From positions 1-20,666 of the forward strand of contig JBKJRD010000051.1 in the NCBI GenBank assembly GCA_046594885.1: DNA of 20,666 bases, given 5' to 3'. A model generated the notes under the pieces. The model was not told the DNA's origin. It saw nothing but the letters and a program-made list of their open reading frames with translations, and searched no databases. A program made the translations under genes and the position numbers. Numbering within the stretch: the first letter of the stretch is position 1; the number at the start of each line of letters is the position of its first letter. This document shows positions 1 through 7,033 of the stretch, piece after piece. This DNA is from Methylotenera_A sp046594885 (lineage in GTDB: Bacteria > Pseudomonadota > Gammaproteobacteria > Burkholderiales > Methylophilaceae).

Positions 1-465
1 AAGTGCTTTAGGTACTTTGTCAAAATCGACATTGTGTTTTACTTGCACGCCGGCAGAAACTTGCGGAACCCATGTATCTTGATCGTAAACCGCATCGCCA
101 AACAAACGCACTTTGGCACCTAAAGTATGCAAGCGTAAATGTTCGTTTGGCACCACGTCGCTTAATCCAAATCGTTGATGACTAAATGAAATTTCGACAC
201 GATTGTCGAAACCAACTGCAACACCAGCTAGATTCATTTCAAAGCCGCCATTGGTTCTGGCGTGCGTGTAAAAAGCCGAGCCGCCTACTTCGTCTTGTGT
301 GCCGTAACCTGCGATTAACGCCCAAGGCGTTAATCCGCCGCCAGCAGAACCTTCAATCTGCATCACGCCACCCGTCGCTAATAAGCGCTCGCCCGCAAAG
401 ATTGAAGTAGACACGGTTGCTGTTAATAGCAATGTGAAGATTGATAATAATATTTTATTTAGCAT
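1..465 (-). CDS. DUF3034 family protein, secreted, partial at its C-terminus
   Basis: The reading frame starts at ATG 465 and runs off the window start, giving the first 155 codons. Residues 1-24 look like a Sec signal peptide (MLNKILLSIFTLLLTATVST, then a SIFA cleavage site). The mature part starts GERLLATGG and continues with IEGSAGGGLTPWALIAGYG and several alternating beta-type stretches. I recognise this pattern from the DUF3034 family, thought to be outer-membrane or periplasmic proteins of unknown function in Beta/Gammaproteobacteria. No good Shine-Dalgarno is visible before the ATG. The gene diverges from the globin lipoprotein gene across about 150 bp, and its neighbours (globin, cupredoxin, c-di-GMP enzyme) suggest a shared role. 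Family assignment is fairly confident; function is unknown. Confidence 0.8.
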   Translation of the reverse strand, partial: MLNKILLSIFTLLLTATVSTSIFAGERLLATGGVMQIEGSAGGGLTPWALIAGYGTQDEVGGSAFYTHARTNGGFEMNLAGVAVGFDNRVEISFSHQRFGLSDVVPNEHLRLHTLGAKVRLFGDAVYDQDTWVPQVSAGVQVKHNVDFDKVPKAL

Positions 466-618
466 TTGGTTGAATATATGATAAAAAGATTTGTCGTAAT
501 GCTAAGTCTTGATTGATTAACAGCCTCTACCACTTAACATTTACTATTAAGCAAAAAATGCACCAAAGTTTTAAAAAGGTCTTTTTTGCATAATTCATCA
601 CACCATCGGAATGTCAAT

Positions 619-1083
619 ATGCAGCAGTTTGTTATCAAGCTAATTATTTTTGTCTTAGTATGCAGCTTGGCTGCTTGTGCCATGTTTAAAGATAACCACA
701 CATCTAACGTCGCAAAAAATCAACAAAATAGCCTTTATCATCGCATTGGCGGATTGCCAGTGTTAACCCAAATTGTGGATGAATTTATTGATGATGTCGC
801 CACTTCGCCCAAAACCAAACGCTCTTTTGATGGCATTAAGTTAAAGACATTAAAACAAAGCGTAGTGGCGCATTTGTGTGAGTTAACCGATGGCCCTTGC
901 AAATATGAGGGTGAAACCATGGCGAACTCTCATCGTGATGCTAAAATAACCGAGGCGGAATTTGACGCTTTTGTTGGTATGTTTAGAGACACCTTAAACA
1001 AACATTTAGATACACGCGAAAAAAACGAACTACTGAAAATTTTAGCGCCAATGAAGCGTGATATTGTGGCGAAAAGTGAATAG
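619..1083 (+). CDS. Group 1 truncated hemoglobin-like lipoprotein
   Basis: A 154-aa protein with a lipoprotein signal peptide (residues 1-19, lipobox LAAC, lipidated Cys20), so it should be anchored in the periplasm rather than cytoplasmic like most truncated globins. From about residue 38 it matches the group 1 truncated hemoglobin fold: SLYHRIGG at the start, GPCKYEG in the E/F loop, and a proximal heme ligand His105 in SHRDAKIT. By hand alignment to mycobacterial trHbN, the distal B10 Tyr is replaced by Ile57 and E11 Gln by Val82, giving an apolar pocket. Two cysteines (87, 93) flank the DGP loop. The start at ATG 619 is chosen over an upstream TTG at 586 because it gives a clean signal peptide and has GGA about 8 nt upstream. 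Ligand and function are unknown; heme binding is inferred. Confidence 0.83.
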   Translation: MQQFVIKLIIFVLVCSLAACAMFKDNHTSNVAKNQQNSLYHRIGGLPVLTQIVDEFIDDVATSPKTKRSFDGIKLKTLKQSVVAHLCELTDGPCKYEGETMANSHRDAKITEAEFDAFVGMFRDTLNKHLDTREKNELLKILAPMKRDIVAKSE

Positions 1084-1153
1084 TGGCTTAATTTTTGATC
1101 TAAAAATAGGGTTAAGTACTGCTAAGTTAAACATGCTAATTGTAAAACAGGCG

Positions 1154-1192
1154 TTTTAAACAGTAATTTTAAACAGTAATTTTAAACAGTAA
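1154..1192 (+). repeat. Three perfect 13-bp tandem repeats
   Basis: The unit TTTTAAACAGTAA occurs three times head to tail (1154-1166, 1167-1179, 1180-1192) with no mismatch. A CATAAT hexamer resembling a -10 box follows at 1197-1202, so the repeats would cover the -35 region and just upstream of a promoter for the cupredoxin gene starting at 1230. They may be direct-repeat binding sites for a regulator or a slippage-prone spacer; the sequence alone does not decide. Confidence 0.9.
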
Positions 1193-1229
1193 AAAGCATA
1201 ATAACGATTGTTTTGTTTGGAGTGTGCAG

Positions 1230-1844
1230 ATGAAAATTTATTTAATAATCAACATGATGCTTTTAAGCCTGTTGAGTTTATCGGTACAAGCCGCGGCAGT
1301 TTCGATTGAGGTGTTAGATGCGGCGGGCACGCCAATTGAAAACGCGGTGGTGTATGCACAATCGGATAGCACAGTCACAGCCACACAATCTAACGCAGTG
1401 ATTGAACAACGTGGTAAACAATTTAATCCTTTGGTAAGTGTGGTGCAAACCGGTGGCGATATTACCTTTCCAAATTTCGACAGTGTTCGGCATCATGTGT
1501 ACTCGTTTTCGCCAGCAAAAACGTTTGAGCTTAAGCTGTATTCTGGCGTTCCGGCTAATCCAGTTAAGTTTGATAAAGCAGGCACCGTAGTGCTGGGCTG
1601 CAATATTCATGACACGATGGTGGCCTTTATTCATGTGGTGGATACGCCTTATTTTGCAAAGACCGACAAAATGGGCAAAGCCGTATTGCGCGATTTGCCT
1701 AATGGTAATTACACGCTTAAAGCTTGGCACTATGCCTTAGCTAACGAGAATGTAGTAGTTGAGCAAACGCTTGCGCTGAAAGCACCACAAAATGTTGTCA
1801 TGCAGCTTTCGCTTAAACCTTTTAATATACCTGCTAGAAAATAG
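1230..1844 (+). CDS. Secreted cupredoxin-like protein ('methylamine utilization protein' family)
   Basis: A 204-aa protein with a Sec signal peptide (about residues 1-22, ending VQA-AA). The middle is a plastocyanin/amicyanin-like cupredoxin fold with a likely type 1 copper site: His88 (or His89) in the VRHHV stretch, then Cys124, His127 and Met130 in GCNIHDTM. The C-x2-H-x2-M spacing is of the amicyanin type. The C-terminal part (NGNYTLKAWH) resembles carboxypeptidase-regulatory-like domains. Homologues are often auto-named methylamine utilization protein, but no mau genes are present here and that role is unsupported. ATG 1230 is chosen over GTG 1224 because GGAG lies 7 nt before it. The c-di-GMP enzyme gene follows after 44 bp, so co-transcription is likely. 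Copper binding is inferred from the residues. Confidence 0.8.
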   Translation: MKIYLIINMMLLSLLSLSVQAAAVSIEVLDAAGTPIENAVVYAQSDSTVTATQSNAVIEQRGKQFNPLVSVVQTGGDITFPNFDSVRHHVYSFSPAKTFELKLYSGVPANPVKFDKAGTVVLGCNIHDTMVAFIHVVDTPYFAKTDKMGKAVLRDLPNGNYTLKAWHYALANENVVVEQTLALKAPQNVVMQLSLKPFNIPARK

Positions 1845-1888
1845 TCATTTTACAATCGCTTGATTTTTAATAAAAATAATTGAATTGA

Positions 1889-4288
1889 ATGCAGTTATCT
1901 TTTAAGCGCTTACAAAGCCGCATCATCTTTTTATTCCTGACCTTAATTCTGGTGGTGCAGTTTTCTGGATTTGTGGCTATTTGGATTGGTATTAACAAAA
2001 ATGCGCGTGTTGCTATTTCCGAGCAATTAGACATTGGTGAAGAAGTGCTGCGTACGGTTATTAATAGGCGCGGTGAAAACCTCGTATTAAGTGCGCGAAT
2101 CTTAGCCACCGATTATGGCTTTCGGCAGGCAATTGCCAGCAATGATCATGAAACGATTCAATCTGCGTTAGAAAATAGCGCTGCAAGAATTGAGTCGGAC
2201 ATCAATATGTTGTATGGCGCAGAAGGTTTGCGGAAAGTAGTTTCCAATCATTTGCCCGCCAACATTACTGACAATCCTATTCTTGAACTGATTGAATCAA
2301 CGCAAGCTGGGGCAGAAGCTTACAATATTGCCGTTTTAAATAACATTCCCTATTTGTTGGTTGCGGTGCCAGTAAAAGCGCCGTTGACTATCGCTTGGAT
2401 TGTGATGGGATTTGAAATTGACGATAGCTGGGCGGCACGAATTAAAGACGTTTCTCGCTTAGAAGTGAGTTTTATTACTAAAAAAATAGCTAAAAGCACG
2501 TCAGTAAAGCAATTCAATTGGAATTTATCTTCCAGCACCATGAGTAAGCTTTTAGCGCAAGATACCATTACAGGCATTCCTGCTGATTGGCCACAATCAT
2601 CAAGTGTCAGGCAAGCTAGCGTAAAAAATAATCAAACTTTAAACGGCGAAGTATCGATTAAAGGCTTGGATTACAGTACGCGCTATATTGAGTTATTACA
2701 TCATGACGACCAATTATTGGTTGCCGTGTTGCAGCGCTCAATTACAGAAGCGTTAGCGCCTTATTATAGTTTGCAGCTTAATTTGTTAGTGTTATCTATT
2801 TTGGGTGCATTGGTTTTTATTGCCGGCAGCATATTTACTGCCAAGCGCATCACACAACCTTTAACCGCTTTAGTAGAAACGGCTGAATCGCTAGAAAAAG
2901 GCGATTACAGTCAAGCGATTCAATCTAACAGCAAAGATGAAATTGGCCATTTAAGCCGCACCTTTGATCGTATGCGCCAAGCAGTGGCAGAGCGTGAGCA
3001 GAAAATTAGCAAATTAGCGTATTGGGATGAGTTGACGCAATTGCCTAATCGCGCTTTTTTCACCGATCAACTGCTTAAATTTAGTGAAAACTTTCAACAA
3101 ACCAATCAAACTTTTTCAGTATTAATGATTGGTTTAGATCGATTTAAACATGTGAATGATGTGCTAGGCCATTCGGCTGCAGATCAACTATTAGCAGGCG
3201 TTGCACAACGCTTATTGCAAAGCTGCAAAAGTGAGATGGACGTGGTAGCGCGCTTGGGTGGTGATGAGTTTGGCGTGATATTAGCCGACACGCAATCAAG
3301 CACTGCGTTAGAGATTGTAAAGCGTTTACAAAACGCGCTGGAAACGCCAATCGCGCTGAATAACTCTTTTGTGGATTTAAGTGCAGGCGTGGGCGTTGCT
3401 AACTTTCCTGAGCACGCTACCGATATAGAAATGCTGTTAAGCCGTGCAGAAATTGCCATGTATGCGGCTAAAAATACGTCTGGCAGTGTTTGTTTGTACC
3501 ACAACGGTTTAGATGTGGCGAATGAGGAAAACTTATCGCTGATTAGCGAAATTAAAGTAGCGGTTGAGCAAAACCAATTTTGTTTATATGTGCAACCCAA
3601 AATTGATTTTGCTAGTGGCCAAGTGCTGGCCGCGGAAGCCTTAGTGCGCTGGAATCATCCAGAACGCGGATTGGTTTTCCCTGATATGTTTATTCCGTAT
3701 GCAGAGCAAACTGGGCATATTGATAAAATCAGTTTTTGGATGTTGTCAGAAGCTGCAAGATACGCCGCAATCTGGAAAAATCAGGGCTTAGATATTGCAC
3801 TGGCGGTTAATCTTTCTGCCAGAGATTTAATCGATATAGAGTTGCCCAATAAATTACAAAAAATACTAGATGCACATCATTTGCAGGCTAACTCGATCAC
3901 ATTAGAAATTACCGAAAGCAGTATTATGGATGACCCAGAGCGCGCGCTAGACACGGTTAAACGCATCGCTCAAATGGGTATTGAGCTTTCAATTGACGAT
4001 TTTGGCACAGGTTATTCTTCGCTGGCTTATTTAAAACGCCTGCCTGTGAATGAGCTTAAAATTGATCGCTCGTTTGTCATGAATATTGAACTCGATCAAA
4101 GTGATGTGACGATTGTGAAATCGACCATTGAATTAGGGCACAACTTAGGGTTGAAAGTAGTGGCAGAAGGCATTGAAAACCAACAAGTGTGGGATATTTT
4201 AAAAGCCTTGGACTGCGATTACGGGCAGGGCTATTTTATCAGTAAGCCAATGCCTGCCGATCAATTGCTCGATTGGGTGACCGGCTGA
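1889..4288 (+). CDS. Membrane sensor with Cache-HAMP-GGDEF-EAL (c-di-GMP synthesis/degradation)
   Basis: A 799-aa inner-membrane protein. TM1 is about residues 13-33. A periplasmic double-Cache-like sensor spans about 35-290, TM2 about 297-320, HAMP about 320-372, GGDEF about 375-540 and EAL about 550-797. The GGDEF motif (457-461) is intact. The usual RxxD inhibitory I-site reads SEMD (448-451), so its Arg is lost. The EAL half keeps the expected catalytic residues: E583 of EAL, N641, E673/E676 of EITES, the DDFGTG pair D703/D704, K724 and E760. Both activities are therefore possible, with phosphodiesterase the better supported. The periplasmic sensor would face the secreted globin and cupredoxin encoded just upstream, which suggests a signal input. 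There is no strong Shine-Dalgarno before ATG 1889. Domain calls are confident; the signal and net activity are unknown. Confidence 0.93.
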   Translation: MQLSFKRLQSRIIFLFLTLILVVQFSGFVAIWIGINKNARVAISEQLDIGEEVLRTVINRRGENLVLSARILATDYGFRQAIASNDHETIQSALENSAARIESDINMLYGAEGLRKVVSNHLPANITDNPILELIESTQAGAEAYNIAVLNNIPYLLVAVPVKAPLTIAWIVMGFEIDDSWAARIKDVSRLEVSFITKKIAKSTSVKQFNWNLSSSTMSKLLAQDTITGIPADWPQSSSVRQASVKNNQTLNGEVSIKGLDYSTRYIELLHHDDQLLVAVLQRSITEALAPYYSLQLNLLVLSILGALVFIAGSIFTAKRITQPLTALVETAESLEKGDYSQAIQSNSKDEIGHLSRTFDRMRQAVAEREQKISKLAYWDELTQLPNRAFFTDQLLKFSENFQQTNQTFSVLMIGLDRFKHVNDVLGHSAADQLLAGVAQRLLQSCKSEMDVVARLGGDEFGVILADTQSSTALEIVKRLQNALETPIALNNSFVDLSAGVGVANFPEHATDIEMLLSRAEIAMYAAKNTSGSVCLYHNGLDVANEENLSLISEIKVAVEQNQFCLYVQPKIDFASGQVLAAEALVRWNHPERGLVFPDMFIPYAEQTGHIDKISFWMLSEAARYAAIWKNQGLDIALAVNLSARDLIDIELPNKLQKILDAHHLQANSITLEITESSIMDDPERALDTVKRIAQMGIELSIDDFGTGYSSLAYLKRLPVNELKIDRSFVMNIELDQSDVTIVKSTIELGHNLGLKVVAEGIENQQVWDILKALDCDYGQGYFISKPMPADQLLDWVTG

Positions 4289-4330
4289 AAAGCATCGCCA
4301 AATTGGGTTTTATAACAATTACTTTTATAG

Positions 4331-4402
4331 ACTTAACCATTATTTTTAATCAAAAAATGCGCCAAATAAAAGGGTTAAGTAAACAAATAAGTTAACTTAA
4401 CC
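4331..4402. terminator. Possible bidirectional terminator made of alternating ACTTAACC/GGTTAAGT arms
   Basis: Between the convergent c-di-GMP and trhO genes, ACTTAACC (4331-4338), GGTTAAGT (4373-4380) and ACTTAACC (4395-4402) alternate in orientation. The middle copy can pair with either flank to form an 8- to 9-bp stem. On the minus strand the second hairpin is followed by a T-rich stretch (CTTTTATTT). The stems are AT-rich and the loops long, so termination is plausible but weakly supported. Confidence 0.35.
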
Positions 4403-4413
4403 AATAGATTAGC

Positions 4414-5370
4414 TTAATTTTTCTGTTTTTCACCAATATGCGTTTCGCCACGTTGTTTGGCTAATATCACTTGCTTTTGTCTTTCAGTTAAACTGGCGCG
4501 TTTTTCCTCGCTAATGGTGTTGTAGCAATACGGACAAGAAATGCCAGGTGTATATTGCGCGCTGGCCATTTCGGCGGGCGAAAGTGGATGACGGCAAGCG
4601 TAGCATTGATCAAATTCGCCGACTTCTAAATTATGTTTAACCGCCACGCGTTGGTCGAACACAAAGCACTCGCCTTGCCATAAACTGGTCTGCTCGGGCA
4701 CGGTTTCTAAGTATTTTAAAATGCCGCCTTGCAAATGATAAACTTCCTCAAAGCCTTGTTCCAGCATATAACTGCTGGCTTTTTCACAGCGAATGCCGCC
4801 CGTGCAAAACATGGCCACTTTTTTGTGTTTGGTTTTATCCAAGTGGTTTGCAACATAGGCTGGAAACTCTCGAAACGTGGTGGTTTTTGGGTCAATCGCA
4901 CCTTTAAATGTGCCAATATCCACTTCGTAATCGTTACGGGTATCAATCAAAATCACATCGGGGTCGCTAATTAACGCGTTCCAATCTTCTGCTTTCACAT
5001 AATTGCCCACTTGTTTGGTTGGGCTCACGCCTGCAACGCCCAGCGTGACAATTTCTTTTTTCAGTTTTACCTTCATGCGATAAAACGGATGCTCATTGGC
5101 AAACGATTCTTTATGTTCTAAGTCTGCGAATCTGTTTTCAAACATTGCATCAGTGCGCAAAAAATGTAGCACAGCAATAATATCTTCTGGCACGCCCGCA
5201 ATAGTGCCGTTGATGCCCTCTGAAGCCAATAAAATCGTGCCTTTAATAGCATGCAATTCACAAGCTGCAAGAATAGGCGCCTGCAAGGCAGCGTAATTGG
5301 GCAGGCTGACGAATTTATACAGAGCAGCGGTGAGATATCGCGGTGCGATGTTGGATTTTATTTCAGACAT
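4414..5370 (-). CDS. trhO: tRNA uridine(34) hydroxylase, rhodanese family (TrhO/YceA)
   Basis: This 318-aa protein matches the TrhO family in length and layout. An acylphosphatase/ferredoxin-like N-terminal domain (about 1-100) carries the ASEGINGT motif. A rhodanese domain (about 120-225) has the active-site loop C189-TGGIR-C195, and the C-terminal tail has two CxxC pairs (CYAC and CPYC). The family performs oxygen-dependent formation of 5-hydroxyuridine at position 34 of certain tRNAs, as precursor to cmo5U/mcmo5U. It lies 48 bp downstream of fhcC on the same strand and could be read through from the fhc operon. The gap holds only a weak AATAATG/CATTATT hairpin (5381-5402). No functional link to C1 metabolism is evident. 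Confidence 0.93.
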   Translation of the reverse strand: MSEIKSNIAPRYLTAALYKFVSLPNYAALQAPILAACELHAIKGTILLASEGINGTIAGVPEDIIAVLHFLRTDAMFENRFADLEHKESFANEHPFYRMKVKLKKEIVTLGVAGVSPTKQVGNYVKAEDWNALISDPDVILIDTRNDYEVDIGTFKGAIDPKTTTFREFPAYVANHLDKTKHKKVAMFCTGGIRCEKASSYMLEQGFEEVYHLQGGILKYLETVPEQTSLWQGECFVFDQRVAVKHNLEVGEFDQCYACRHPLSPAEMASAQYTPGISCPYCYNTISEEKRASLTERQKQVILAKQRGETHIGEKQKN

Positions 5371-5418
5371 GCTGTTACTTAATAATGACTAAAAGCATTA
5401 TTTTAACACCGCGCACAA

Positions 5419-6105
5419 TTAAGCAGAAATAGTGGTATCACAAATCAGGATTTCACCATTGCCGTTGCAAGCTAAATCGCCCGCGTAACGGCTTGCGCGC
5501 AAGCTTTTAATATGGTTAAAACGTGTACTTAACCCTTTAAAAGCGCTAAAAAGTAAGGCTAAAAATGGCAAAGTATGCGTGCCGCAATGTTGCATTGTGG
5601 CGTGTAACTGCGGTGTTTGCGTTAGCATTATCGTGCCGCGTTTCATGGCAAAACCCACATAATGACCCACATTTCCATAAACGCCAATTGTGCCTGCAAT
5701 CATGCGGCTACCGCAATAATCGCCAACATTGCCATCAATTAAAATCAAGCCGCGCCGCATCTGGTCGCCAACGCGGTCTTTAGCGCTGCCTTGGCAAACA
5801 ATGTGGCCGCCACGCATCTTGCAACCTAAAAAATCGCCACAGTCGCCTTCAATGCTAATTTGCCCGCGCAGCATCTGATGACCAATGTAATTCATGTGCT
5901 GACTGGTATTTTTAAATATCAGATGATTAACGTCAGTGCCAGAAACAGCAAAATAGTCACCAATTTTGGGTGAATTTTGAGTGTTAAGTAAGTTTAAGTT
6001 TTCTATCTCATAAATGCTCAAATCAGCCAGACTGTTCGGTGTTAAACGGCGACAATCAATCGCATGCGTGAGATTAGCCTTAAGCGTGAATGTAAGCGCA
6101 TTCAT
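5419..6105 (-). CDS. fhcC: Formyltransferase/hydrolase complex subunit C (FhcC)
   Basis: A 228-aa protein homologous to formylmethanofuran dehydrogenase subunit C (FwdC). The middle holds repeated G-x-x-M-x-x-G/A-x-I units (GHQMLRGQI, GCKMRGGHI, GDQMRRGLI, GSRMIAGTI, GFAMKRGTI), the hallmark of the beta-helical fold shared with the glutamate synthase alpha C-terminal domain. In methylotrophic bacteria it is a structural subunit of the Fhc complex, which carries formyl groups from H4MPT to formate. ATG 6105 is chosen because it lies 1 nt after the fhcD stop and gives the usual MNALTFTLK start. An ATG at 6129 would add 8 residues and overlap fhcD. Last gene of the fhcBADC block. Confidence 0.95.
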   Translation of the reverse strand: MNALTFTLKANLTHAIDCRRLTPNSLADLSIYEIENLNLLNTQNSPKIGDYFAVSGTDVNHLIFKNTSQHMNYIGHQMLRGQISIEGDCGDFLGCKMRGGHIVCQGSAKDRVGDQMRRGLILIDGNVGDYCGSRMIAGTIGVYGNVGHYVGFAMKRGTIMLTQTPQLHATMQHCGTHTLPFLALLFSAFKGLSTRFNHIKSLRASRYAGDLACNGNGEILICDTTISA

Positions 6106-6106
6106 G

Positions 6107-7033
6107 TTAATTTTTGCCCATAATGGCATGCAATTTAAAATGATGTGGGCCTAATTTTCCGCCATAATTACCAGCAGAAATGCGTTTAACGCCGCTGGTT
6201 TGACCGTTTATATTTAAATCGCAAATGGCTTGAATGCCAACGCGCATCGCTGTGGCAATATCTTCAAATGTCAGCCCATCAATCACGATTTCTAGCACAC
6301 TTTCAATATCGTCATTTAATTCACTGTTGACTAAACCTTTTAATGTTGGGCAAAACGCATCGTTGGTTGAGGCGAACATTTTTGGGTATTTACTACCGAC
6401 TTTAGAACCAGAGCGAACCACCCCACCTGGAAACGGCATAATCACATTCGGCACTTTTTTCATGGCTTCAATCGCCGTTTCTGCTGCGTGTAAAGCCGCC
6501 GATTGCGAGGTGGCTAAAATCAAAAAGTTACCGCCACCAATCGCGCGTAGCATGCCAGTAGTTTCTTGCACCACAAACTCGCCATCCATGACAGGAATGC
6601 GCCAATATCGTTTATCATCGATTAATTTGGAAGTTTGATAACCATCGCCAAAATAACGTAAATTTTTGCCTAAGTTTATCTGGTCAACTTCCAATCCTTG
6701 CTTAGGCGCAATACCCGCAAAAGCCGCCGCAGTCGGGCAGGTGAGTATGCATTGCCCCATACGCGTTTCCAGTTGTTGCATCAGCACTTTGCTGCCCATC
6801 GCAAACATCAAGATGCTTACCCCGGGTCTGCCGTCAGGCGTTTCATCGGTCGATAATTCACGCTCAATGCCAGCTTCAACCCCACAGCCAATCACGCTAG
6901 TGGCAAAGCCGGACATCGCATTGGCGGCGTGATAAGCCCATTTTAAGTTTAGCGCGGTAATCAGCACTCTTGTGCCGCGCATATTAAACGCTTCGGCAAA
7001 GGTGTCATCAATTTGTATGGCGTTTATAATCAT
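6107..7033 (-). CDS. fhcD: Formylmethanofuran:H4MPT formyltransferase, subunit D of the Fhc complex (FhcD/Ftr)
   Basis: A 308-aa cytoplasmic enzyme of normal family length, alignable throughout with Ftr/FhcD. Visible landmarks are the N-terminal INAIQIDDTFAEAFNMRGTR, the CPTAAAFAG stretch, and the NLRYFGDG and PFPGGVVRSGSK segments. In bacteria it moves the formyl group from formyl-H4MPT to the methanofuran-like carrier, after which FhcA releases formate. Its ATG overlaps the fhcA stop (ATGA at 7030-7033) and fhcC begins 1 nt after its own stop, so translation of the block is coupled. Its presence implies H4MPT-linked formaldehyde oxidation; fae, mtdB and mch are not in the window. Confidence 0.96.
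   Translation of the reverse strand: MIINAIQIDDTFAEAFNMRGTRVLITALNLKWAYHAANAMSGFATSVIGCGVEAGIERELSTDETPDGRPGVSILMFAMGSKVLMQQLETRMGQCILTCPTAAAFAGIAPKQGLEVDQINLGKNLRYFGDGYQTSKLIDDKRYWRIPVMDGEFVVQETTGMLRAIGGGNFLILATSQSAALHAAETAIEAMKKVPNVIMPFPGGVVRSGSKVGSKYPKMFASTNDAFCPTLKGLVNSELNDDIESVLEIVIDGLTFEDIATAMRVGIQAICDLNINGQTSGVKRISAGNYGGKLGPHHFKLHAIMGKN

Noticed and set aside
186..410. Plus-strand ORF inside the DUF3034 gene
   Set aside because: The opposite strand gives a recognisable signal peptide and DUF3034 motifs over the same bases; this frame is arginine/glutamine-rich noise.
1314..1730. Long minus-strand ORF opposite the cupredoxin gene
   Set aside because: It is a shadow frame with cysteine/histidine/arginine-rich composition, no ribosome binding site and no recognisable domain.
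1230..1844. Role in methylamine utilisation suggested by the usual automatic name
   Set aside because: No mau cluster or methylamine dehydrogenase gene is present; only a cupredoxin fold is supported.
5381..5402. AATAATG/CATTATT hairpin between fhcC and trhO as a terminator
   Set aside because: Only a 7-bp AT-rich stem with an 8-nt loop, and no T-run on the strand being transcribed.
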